Below the pieces are notes generated by a model. That model had not been told where the DNA came from, searched no databases, and saw only the letters and a list, made by a program, of their open reading frames with translations. DNA of 20,210 bases from SIG440 sp045648175 (GTDB lineage Bacteria; Bacillota; Clostridia; Monoglobales; Monoglobaceae), in NCBI GenBank assembly GCA_045648175.1, contig JAZRNN010000034.1, positions 1 to 20,210 of the forward strand. Reading direction: 5' to 3'. The position numbers were made by a program, and so were the translations under genes. Positions 13,956 through 20,210 of this stretch are shown here, one piece after another. Within the stretch, counting starts at the first letter, position 1; each line of letters starts with the position of its first letter.

Positions 13956-14851
13956 ATTTCAAAATACTGTTCTGCCGCCTTCTTATCCATTTCAATATGC
14001 CTCGAAAGCTCCGCTATATTTTCAAACTTTTTAATATCTCTCAGCTTTTTGTAGAATTCAATCTGTATCTCATCGCCATAAATTTCGTCATTAAACTCAA
14101 AAATATATGTTTCAATATTGGGTTTCTTATCGTTCACCGTAGGTTTTGCTCCTACATTGGCAACCGAAAAATATCTATTACCGCCAAGTACGGCCACGGC
14201 CGCATAAACACCGCTTTGGGGCACTACAAACCCGTCTGGAATTTCTATGTTTGCCGTGGGAAATCCCAATTTTCTGCCCAGAGCTTTGCCGTGAATAACC
14301 ACACCTGATAGTGCGAACGGTCTGCCCATATACTGTGCCGCCTTTTCCATATCACCAATCTCAACAAATTTGCGGATTTCGGTGCTTGAAATCACCCCTT
14401 CAAGCTGAACACAATCCAAAACAAAAACACTAATTCCAAACCTTTTGCACTCTGTCATCAGCTTTTGTATATCGCCTTCTGCCATATATCCAAACCGATA
14501 GTTCTCGCCCGAAAATACAGCCGCCGCATTATACCGACAGGCAAGATATTTCTCAACAAAGGCATCATATTTAACTTCTTTAAATTCAGGGCTGAACTCC
14601 TCAATTACAATAATATCCGCACCCATCTCTTGAAGAATTTCAAGACGCTTTTCAAGGGTGTTAACTCGCTTTGAATTTGGAATTTCAACAAGCTGTACCA
14701 CCGATAAAAGTTGGTTTTTGTGTGCATACTCAATGCAATCATTTATAACTTTAATATGACCTTTGTGCAAAGCATCAAAAGACCCCAGTGCAACTGCGGT
14801 CTTTTTGTCTTTAATATAATTTTTCAATTGGGTACTGTTTGTAATGGTCAT
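13952..14851 (-). CDS. ribF: Bifunctional riboflavin kinase / FMN adenylyltransferase
   Basis: This 299-residue protein makes FMN from riboflavin and then FAD. The C-terminal kinase domain (about 180-299) is standard, with 'GRKLGFPTANI', 'GVYAAVAV', the 'ANVGAKPTV' loop and the 'ETYIFEF' strand. The N-terminal nucleotidyltransferase keeps HxGH in 'GSFDALHKGH', 'GENYRFGY' and 'ISSTEIRKF'. Two usual motifs differ: 'GNFDGVHLGH' is here 'GSFDALHKGH', and the 'TFxPHP' stretch is replaced by 'QLVEIPN'. FAD synthetase activity may therefore be altered. ATG 14851 follows GGAGAGCGGAT inside the short gap after truB. It is the last gene of the operon. Confidence 0.9.
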   Translation of the reverse strand: MTITNSTQLKNYIKDKKTAVALGSFDALHKGHIKVINDCIEYAHKNQLLSVVQLVEIPNSKRVNTLEKRLEILQEMGADIIVIEEFSPEFKEVKYDAFVEKYLACRYNAAAVFSGENYRFGYMAEGDIQKLMTECKRFGISVFVLDCVQLEGVISSTEIRKFVEIGDMEKAAQYMGRPFALSGVVIHGKALGRKLGFPTANIEIPDGFVVPQSGVYAAVAVLGGNRYFSVANVGAKPTVNDKKPNIETYIFEFNDEIYGDEIQIEFYKKLRDIKKFENIAELSRHIEMDKKAAEQYFEI

Positions 14852-14863
14852 ATCCGCTCTCCG

Positions 14864-15745
14864 TCAGGCTCCGCCGTAAAAGCTTTTAATTATCTCAAAT
14901 TTTCCGTCACTTTGCTGTGCAAGTGCTAAAAAATTATTCTTTTCATCAAAAACACGATAAATCTTGCCCTCTTGCAAACCACCGACGGTTATTTTTATTC
15001 CGTTTCGCACTCTGTTTGCGTTTCTCTCGGCAAGAATAATTCTTTCATACTCAGGTAGGGCCTCCCCTACAGGTGTCATAAAGCTGAAATCCTCTGCTTT
15101 TGCCATTTCCTCAATCTGTTCAAGGGTGTACGCCTTTTCAATTTCAAACCGTCCGCTTTTTGTGCGATTAAGTGCTGTCATATGTCCGCCGCAACCAAGC
15201 TGTGCGCCGATATCATTACAAAGTGTGCGGATATATGTGCCCTTTGAGCAATCAATCAGCATATCAACTGTATTGTTTTTTAAATCAATATTCTTAATTT
15301 CTATATTGCTGATTGTAATTTTTCTTGGTTCGCGCTCAACGGTTTTACCCTCACGGGCTAGCTCATAAAGCTTTTTGCCGTCAATTTTGATTGCCGAATA
15401 CATTGGCGGAATTTGTGTAATCTCACCAATAAAATTTTTCACTGCATCACAAATCTGCTCCTCGGTAACACACACATCAAAGCTTTCTGTAATTTCACCT
15501 GTTGCATCCTGTGTATCGGTGAAGGCTCCAAGCTGCAGCCTTGCCATATACTGCTTGTCTGCGGCAGTCAGATACTCAGCCATTTTTGTACCCTTGCCCA
15601 CACACATAGGAAGAACCCCCGAAGCCTCAGGGTCAAGGGTTCCCGTATGTCCGATTTTTTTGATATTCAAAATTTTTCTTAATCTGTAAACAACATCGTG
15701 AGAGGTTATCCCCAACGGCTTGTTTACATTAACTATTCCGTCCAT
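14864..15745 (-). CDS. truB: tRNA pseudouridine-55 synthase
   Basis: This enzyme converts U55 in the T-loop of tRNAs to pseudouridine. The 293-residue protein has the TruB motifs: 'GIVNVNKPLGITSHDVV' at the N-terminus and the catalytic 'GHTGTLDPEASGVLP' with the active Asp at 38. Further on come 'PPMYSAIKIDGKKLYELAR' and the 'CSKGTYIRTLCNDIG' motif with its conserved Arg. The C-terminal part after about residue 240 resembles a PUA-like domain. AAGGAATAGATTAT precedes ATG 15745. It lies 12 bases downstream of nrnA and 12 bases before ribF, so it is within the operon. Confidence 0.96.
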   Translation of the reverse strand: MDGIVNVNKPLGITSHDVVYRLRKILNIKKIGHTGTLDPEASGVLPMCVGKGTKMAEYLTAADKQYMARLQLGAFTDTQDATGEITESFDVCVTEEQICDAVKNFIGEITQIPPMYSAIKIDGKKLYELAREGKTVEREPRKITISNIEIKNIDLKNNTVDMLIDCSKGTYIRTLCNDIGAQLGCGGHMTALNRTKSGRFEIEKAYTLEQIEEMAKAEDFSFMTPVGEALPEYERIILAERNANRVRNGIKITVGGLQEGKIYRVFDEKNNFLALAQQSDGKFEIIKSFYGGA

Positions 15746-15757
15746 ATAATCTATTCC

Positions 15758-16702
15758 TTAAAACTGTTTGATTAACTCTGCAACAATCTCTCTTTTAACA
15801 TCTTTAAGAGGCTTTTTCATTGAAAAACCGCTTGCTTTTTTATGGCCACCGCCGCCAAAGGCAACAGCCACTTTTGCCACATCGACATCGCTGTTTGAGC
15901 GAAGGCTCACCTTAAACTCACCATTTGCCCGTTCGCGGATATAAGCACCAACATCGGCACCTTCAACCGCTCTCGGAAGTTCCACAATTCCATCAATGAT
16001 TTTCTCGTCAACACCAAGCTCGGCAAAATCCGCCTCGGTTATGGCAAGAACTGCAATTTTGCCGTCCTCAAACATTTCAAGATTATCAATTCCGCGTCTG
16101 TACGCCCTGAAATATCCTATGCTTTTAGTGTCAAAAATCTGTTTTGAAAGCTCACCCACATCAACACCGCACTCCAGGAGCTTTGCCGCCACCATATGTG
16201 TTTTCGGGGTAGTAGATGAATATTTAAAGCTACCCGTATCACAGGTAATTGCCATATAAAGATTATTTGCAATATCAGGTGTTAATTCTACGCCCAGTGC
16301 CACAGCAAAATCATATATTATCTCACCCGTCGCAGGTGCATTTGCATCCACATACGTTGCATCTGCAAACTCTACATGAGTCATATGATGGTCAATTGCT
16401 ACGGTATTTCCGCAAAACTTTTCTTTAATATCGCCAATTCTTTTAAAATCAGCACAGTCAACCGCAATTTTTAAATCACAGTCATCAATTTCAAGACCGC
16501 AGCTTTCTGTTCCCTTCAGCAGCTTATATTCCCTTATATTCTCATCACCCTCACGCAAAAAGACCTCTGCCTTTTTGCCCATGGCAATTAAAATCAGCTT
16601 AAGAGCATAAGCACTGCCCAGAGCATCGCCGTCAGGATTTTCGTGATTAAATATTGCAATGCTGTTTGCATTTTTAATTTTTTCAATTACAGTATTCATC
16701 AT
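15758..16702 (-). CDS. nrnA: DHH-family bifunctional oligoribonuclease / pAp phosphatase
   Basis: This 314-residue DHH/DHHA1 protein degrades nanoRNAs (2-5 nt) and dephosphorylates pAp in Firmicutes. Visible motifs are 'NHENPDGDALGSAYALK', 'VDCADFKRIGD', the signature 'AIDHHMTHVEFAD', 'CDTGSFKYSSTTPKT', and the C-terminal DHHA1 'FGGGGHKKASGF'. All metal ligands appear present. I chose ATG 16702, preceded by GGAG seven bases upstream. A GTG at 16708 is less suitable. It sits between rbfA and truB, its standard position in this operon, with 16- and 12-base gaps. Confidence 0.93.
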   Translation of the reverse strand: MMNTVIEKIKNANSIAIFNHENPDGDALGSAYALKLILIAMGKKAEVFLREGDENIREYKLLKGTESCGLEIDDCDLKIAVDCADFKRIGDIKEKFCGNTVAIDHHMTHVEFADATYVDANAPATGEIIYDFAVALGVELTPDIANNLYMAITCDTGSFKYSSTTPKTHMVAAKLLECGVDVGELSKQIFDTKSIGYFRAYRRGIDNLEMFEDGKIAVLAITEADFAELGVDEKIIDGIVELPRAVEGADVGAYIRERANGEFKVSLRSNSDVDVAKVAVAFGGGGHKKASGFSMKKPLKDVKREIVAELIKQF

Positions 16703-16718
16703 AATCACGCTCCACGGT

Positions 16719-17060
16719 TTATAGTTTTTTCAATACCTCATTTATATGTGCTCCGTATTCAATTGAATTATCAAGCACAAAGGTAAATTCGGGTGTATTT
16801 CGCAGATTAATTCTTCTGCCAATCTCCTTGCGGATAAACCCTGATGCACTCTTCAATGCATCCATAGCACCCGTCTGTATATCCTCCTTGCCAAGAACGC
16901 TGATATAAGCCTTGGCAAATTTCAGGTCCTTTGTGACATTTACATTCACAACAGAAACCACCGCCTTGCTGAGTCTTGGGTCTTTAAGTTCACGGATAAT
17001 CATACTCAGCTCGCGTTTTACTTCTTCTGAAATTCTGTCTATTCTGTTATATGCAGGCAT
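16719..17060 (-). CDS. rbfA: 30S ribosome-binding factor A
   Basis: This KH-fold protein of 113 residues helps late maturation of the 30S subunit and 16S rRNA processing at the 5' helix. The usual features are present: 'RISEEVKRELSMII', 'LKDPRLSKAVVSVVNVNVTKDLKFAKAYISVLG' as the core strands, and 'LRNTPEFTFVLDNSIEYGAHI' near the C-terminus. The length is typical. GGCGG lies seven bases before ATG 17060. It follows infB by 19 bases, an arrangement conserved across most bacteria. Confidence 0.97.
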   Translation of the reverse strand: MPAYNRIDRISEEVKRELSMIIRELKDPRLSKAVVSVVNVNVTKDLKFAKAYISVLGKEDIQTGAMDALKSASGFIRKEIGRRINLRNTPEFTFVLDNSIEYGAHINEVLKKL

Positions 17061-17079
17061 TTCTGCACCGCCTTTCTGT

Positions 17080-19380
17080 TTAATTAGGCATTATTTGTTC
17101 CATAACATAAACCTCGACAACATCGCCTTCCTTTATGTCATTGAACTTTTCAATACTGATACCGCACTCATAACCGCTGGCAACTTCTTTAACATCATCC
17201 TTAAATCTCTTAAGTGATGCAAGCTCGCCTTCGTGGATAACAATACCGTCACGAACAATACGAACAAGACTGTTTCGCTGAACCTTACCGTCGGTAACGT
17301 ACGCACCGCCAATTGTACCAACACCCGAAACCTTAAATGTTGTTCTGATTTCAACGTGGCCGGTAATTGCCTCGCGGAACTTAGGAGCAAGCATACCCTT
17401 CATAGCAGCCTCAATATCCTCGATTGCATCATAAATTACTCTGTAAAGACGGATATCAACCTCCGAGCTTGAGGCAGCAACGGTTGCACCGGGTGTAGGA
17501 CGAACATTAAATCCAACAATAATTGCATTTGAAGCACTTGCCAACATAACGTCAGATTCGGTAACCGCACCAACTGCGCCGTGGATAACATTAACACGGA
17601 CTTCCTCGTTTGTAATTCGCTCTAATGACTGACGAACAGCCTCAACCGAGCCCTGAACGTCTGCCTTAACAATAATATTCAGGTCTTTCATCTTACCTGC
17701 TTCAATGTGTTCAAAGAGGTTTTCAAGTGATACAGTCTGGCTGGCCTTTTGAGCCTCCTGCTTTGCCTTGAACTTTCTTGCCTCAACTACTTCTCTTGCC
17801 TTTCTTTCGTCCTCAACAGCATAGAAGACATCACCGCCGTCAGGAACTTCTGAAAGACCAAGTATCTCAACAGGGATTGAAGGTCCAGCTTTCTTGATAG
17901 CTTTACCCTTATCATCATTCATTGCACGAACTCTGCCCACAGCAGTGCCGGCAACAACAATGTCACCAACCTTGAGTGTTCCGTTCTGTACAAGCAGGGT
18001 TGCCACAGGGCCTCTGCCCTTATCAAGCTGAGCCTCGATGACAGTACCCTTTGCCATACGGTTGGGGTTAGCCTTAAGCTCCTTCATTTCAGCAACAAGA
18101 AGAACCATATCCAAAAGGCCATCAATGTTAATCTTCTTCTTTGCCGAAACCTCAACGCAGATTGTATCGCCGCCCCATTCTTCAGGAACAAGACCGTGCT
18201 CGGTAAGCTCCTGACGTACTCTGTCAGGGTTTGCGCCTTCTTTATCAATTTTGTTGATTGCAACAATTATTGAAACATTTGCTGCCTTGGCATGATTAAT
18301 AGCCTCAATTGTCTGGGGCATAATTCCGTCATCAGCCGCAACAACCAATATTGCAATATCGGTAACAAGTGCACCACGGGCACGCATTGCAGTAAACGCC
18401 TCGTGGCCGGGGGTATCAAGGAAGGTAATCTTTTTGTCATTTACACGCACACGGTAAGCACCGATATGCTGAGTAATTCCGCCAAACTCACCTTCGGTTA
18501 CGTTTGCATTTCTGATTGTATCAAGAAGCGAGGTTTTACCGTGGTCAACGTGACCCATTACAACCACAACGGGTGAACGTGGGATAAGTGATTCGGGTGA
18601 ATCTTCAACGTCATTAAACAGTTTATCCTCTTCTGTCAAAATTATTTCCTTTTCAACCTTAGCACCAAAATCTTCCACAATTAATGACGCTGTATCAAAG
18701 TCAAGACTTTCGTTAACAGATGCCATAATACCAAGCATCATAAGCTTTTTAATAACCTCAGTGGACGATTTTTCAAGACGCTCTGCCAGTTCGCCCACAG
18801 TAATTGAATCAGGAACAAGCACCACCTGTGCCTCCTGCTTCTTTTCTTTTTTAGCAACCTTTTCAAAAGCCTTGGGGTCTTGCTTTTCTTTAACAAGCTT
18901 GCTTTTTTTGTTGCCAGACTTAATTTTTTCTTTGCCGCCGCCCTGACTCTTTACATTCTCAGGAACAAGCTCTTCAAGTCTTTCGTTATCCAGACGGTCA
19001 AGGTCAACATTGTTTGCACGGGTATCAACCACACGTGTCTTACGTGCAGGAGCATCACTTGCAAAACCGCCCTCTGACTCAATCTTTTCATCAGGCTTTT
19101 TCTCACCAGCTAGCTCTTCAGTCGCTTTTTCTTCAACAGTTTCGGCCTTTTTCTCCTCTTTTACTGGTTCCGCTGTGGGAACATCAGCAAACAATGCAGA
19201 AAAATCCTCCACCTGATGTTTTTGTGTAACATATTCAAAAATAATATCAAGTTCTCTCTCGTCAAGAGCGCTCATATGGCTCTTTTCAGAAATTCCGTAA
19301 TCACTAAGAATTTTAACAAGCTCCTTGCCGGGAATTCCTACAAACCCCTTTGAAAGTTCATATGCTTTAATTTTTGTCAT
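17080..19380 (-). CDS. infB: Translation initiation factor IF-2
   Basis: This GTPase of 766 residues recruits fMet-tRNA to the 30S subunit and promotes subunit joining. An N-terminal IF2_N domain (about 1-55) is followed by a Lys/Glu-rich linker and a second IF2_N domain near 190-235. The G domain has 'GHVDHGKT' (276-283), 'DTPGH' (322-326), 'NKID' (376-379) and 'SAKKK' (412-). The beta-barrel, domain III and the C2 fMet-tRNA-binding domain ('ALVRIVRDGIVIHEG'-type end region) follow. GGGGAAGAATT precedes ATG 19380. It sits between ylxQ and rbfA, as in other Firmicutes. The length is within the normal range. Confidence 0.98.
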   Translation of the reverse strand: MTKIKAYELSKGFVGIPGKELVKILSDYGISEKSHMSALDERELDIIFEYVTQKHQVEDFSALFADVPTAEPVKEEKKAETVEEKATEELAGEKKPDEKIESEGGFASDAPARKTRVVDTRANNVDLDRLDNERLEELVPENVKSQGGGKEKIKSGNKKSKLVKEKQDPKAFEKVAKKEKKQEAQVVLVPDSITVGELAERLEKSSTEVIKKLMMLGIMASVNESLDFDTASLIVEDFGAKVEKEIILTEEDKLFNDVEDSPESLIPRSPVVVVMGHVDHGKTSLLDTIRNANVTEGEFGGITQHIGAYRVRVNDKKITFLDTPGHEAFTAMRARGALVTDIAILVVAADDGIMPQTIEAINHAKAANVSIIVAINKIDKEGANPDRVRQELTEHGLVPEEWGGDTICVEVSAKKKINIDGLLDMVLLVAEMKELKANPNRMAKGTVIEAQLDKGRGPVATLLVQNGTLKVGDIVVAGTAVGRVRAMNDDKGKAIKKAGPSIPVEILGLSEVPDGGDVFYAVEDERKAREVVEARKFKAKQEAQKASQTVSLENLFEHIEAGKMKDLNIIVKADVQGSVEAVRQSLERITNEEVRVNVIHGAVGAVTESDVMLASASNAIIVGFNVRPTPGATVAASSSEVDIRLYRVIYDAIEDIEAAMKGMLAPKFREAITGHVEIRTTFKVSGVGTIGGAYVTDGKVQRNSLVRIVRDGIVIHEGELASLKRFKDDVKEVASGYECGISIEKFNDIKEGDVVEVYVMEQIMPN

Positions 19381-19403
19381 AATTCTTCCCCTTTCTAACC
19401 TGA

Positions 19404-19721
19404 CTACTCTAAGTTTTCACCAAGGCATTTTAACAATTCATCTGCAATCCCCTGGTTCATCACCGCAAGCACCACCGCAAATTCGCGGCCCGTGTACCTG
19501 CCAAGTGTAAATTTATCGCTGTATTCAACCAGCTTTACCGAATAAAATTCACAACTGTTTCTGAACTTTTTCTTTGTATTTTCTGATGCATCCGATGCTA
19601 CAATCACAAGGCACGCCTTGCCATCTTTGATTGCATCCTTAACTGCTCCTTCGCCAAAGGCCATGCCACGCATCCGTGCGGCAAGACCAAGCATCCTGAA
19701 GAACTTCTCATTCTCCGCCAT
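19404..19721 (-). CDS. ylxQ: L7Ae/L30e-family RNA-binding protein YlxQ
   Basis: The 105-residue product begins MAENEKFFRMLGLAARMRGM and has the L7Ae fold signature. There is the 'LGLAARMRGMAFGEGAV' helix-loop, 'CLVIVASDASENTKKKF' and the C-terminal 'REFAVVLAVMNQGIADEL' helix. It likely binds kink-turn-like RNA. I chose ATG 19721, nine bases after GGAGG; an upstream in-frame start at 19751 has no such site. The start overlaps the ylxR end by 14 bases, so the two are translationally coupled. This position between ylxR and infB is conserved. Confidence 0.9.
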   Translation of the reverse strand: MAENEKFFRMLGLAARMRGMAFGEGAVKDAIKDGKACLVIVASDASENTKKKFRNSCEFYSVKLVEYSDKFTLGRYTGREFAVVLAVMNQGIADELLKCLGENLE

Positions 19722-19962
19722 TTTGCATCGCCTCCAATGCATCATACACACTCTGGTCTACCTTGCAGGAAAGGCTTCGTTCTATGGCTCTTGTCTTGCG
19801 TGCCTTTTCAATACATCCGCCATCTTTGCAGATATATGCTCCTCTGCCTGCCACCTTTCCGCTAAGGTCAATCGAAACATTATCCTTTTGCTTTACAATT
19901 CTGACAAATTCGTCTTTGCCCTTAACCTCACGGCAGACTGCACACATACGCTGTAATTTCAT
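19708..19962 (-). CDS. rnpM: YlxR / RnpM, RNase P-modulating RNA-binding protein
   Basis: This 84-residue YlxR family protein has the hallmark 'RMCAVCREVKGKDEFVRIV' start (Cys-X2-Cys) and 'GKVAGRGAYICKDGGCIEKA', which form the nucleic-acid-binding surface. In Bacillus subtilis the protein, now called RnpM, binds RNase P RNA and modulates its activity; the same role is inferred here. The ATG at 19962 has an AAGGG-type site at a long distance, about 11 bases. It lies 46 bases after nusA, as in most Firmicutes. Confidence 0.92.
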   Translation of the reverse strand: MKLQRMCAVCREVKGKDEFVRIVKQKDNVSIDLSGKVAGRGAYICKDGGCIEKARKTRAIERSLSCKVDQSVYDALEAMQNGGE

Positions 19963-20008
19963 AAATTAACCAACCCTTCCTTATTCTGTGGAAAGTTACC
20001 TAATAAGA

Positions 20009-20210
20009 TTATTCTTCGGTGCTTTCGGGCTTAAGGTCAATCTTCCAGCCGGTAAGACGTGCCGCAAGACGTGCATTCTGACCTTCTTTACCGATAGCAA
20101 GTGAAAGCTGGTCTGCAGGAACAATAACGCTGCACATTTTCTTTTCTTCATCAACTGTAATTGACACAACCTTTGCAGGGCTAAGTGCCTGAGTAATGTA
20201 TTCTGCTGGG
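20009..20210 (-). CDS. nusA: Transcription termination/antitermination factor NusA (C-terminal end only)
   Basis: The visible part is the last 66 residues of the protein, read from the right edge to TAA at 20009. It contains 'SPAKVVSITVDEEKKMCSVI', 'VPADQLSLAIGKEGQNARLA' and 'ARLTGWKIDLKPESTEE'. This is the second KH domain of NusA, with the typical GKEGQN loop and the short end characteristic of Firmicutes. NusA binds RNA polymerase and modulates pausing, termination and antitermination. The start lies beyond the window. It is the most upstream visible gene of the translation operon. Confidence 0.97.
   Translation of the reverse strand, partial: PAEYITQALSPAKVVSITVDEEKKMCSVIVPADQLSLAIGKEGQNARLAARLTGWKIDLKPESTEE

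Noticed and set aside
7391..17077. A 15-base sequence, TCTGCACCGCCTTTC, shared between the connector start region and the rbfA leader
   Set aside because: Both copies are ribosome binding sites with the same purine-rich core; chance plus functional constraint is enough. It was used only to support the choice of connector start.

Overview
This window looks like part of a low-GC Firmicutes genome, most likely a member of Clostridia. The evidence is the gene order nusA-ylxR-ylxQ-infB-rbfA-nrnA-truB-ribF, strong AGGAGG-type ribosome binding sites, sigma-A-type promoters with 17-nt spacers, and phage families (Gp15, Gp20, Gp37-like, Dit) typical of phages of Gram-positive hosts. I cannot name the genus.

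Region A (1-12740, minus strand) is a phage morphogenesis cluster. Read in the direction of transcription it runs: Cro-like HTH protein, small zinc-binding protein, sigma-region-4-like activator, a putative late promoter with repeats, a candidate small terminase, large terminase, portal, Gp20 scaffold, major capsid protein, a 32-aa ORF, three head-tail joining and tail-terminator-type proteins, major tail protein, two tail-assembly proteins (the second Gp15), a short tape-measure candidate, Dit, a Gp37-like tail protein, a baseplate or fibre-type protein, and a collagen-like tail fibre cut by the window edge. The genes are tightly packed, with 1-23 nt overlaps and no long gaps. The proteins are those of a long, non-contractile-tailed (siphovirus-type) particle.

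Region B (12740-13213) is the control switch. A small repressor on the plus strand diverges from the Cro-like gene on the minus strand. Two near-consensus promoters face apart, with operator-like repeats between them. There is no integrase, replication or recombination gene between the switch and the terminase, where a standard temperate phage of this type would carry its early genes. The cluster may therefore be a reduced, PBSX-like or gene-transfer-agent-like element, or a prophage whose early genes lie beyond the left edge. That is an inference and cannot be settled from this window.

Region C (13216-13903, plus strand) is upp, uracil phosphoribosyltransferase. It has its own promoter starting three bases after the repressor stop codon, and a bidirectional terminator shared with the operon that converges on it.

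Region D (13952-20210, minus strand) is the conserved translation operon. In transcription order it contains the nusA 3' end, ylxR (rnpM), ylxQ, infB, rbfA, nrnA, truB and ribF, ending at the shared terminator. It links transcription elongation, RNase P modulation, translation initiation, 30S maturation, nanoRNA and pAp turnover, tRNA pseudouridylation and flavin cofactor synthesis. No stretch longer than about 160 bases lacks a gene. I saw no tRNA, rRNA, CRISPR array or insertion sequence.
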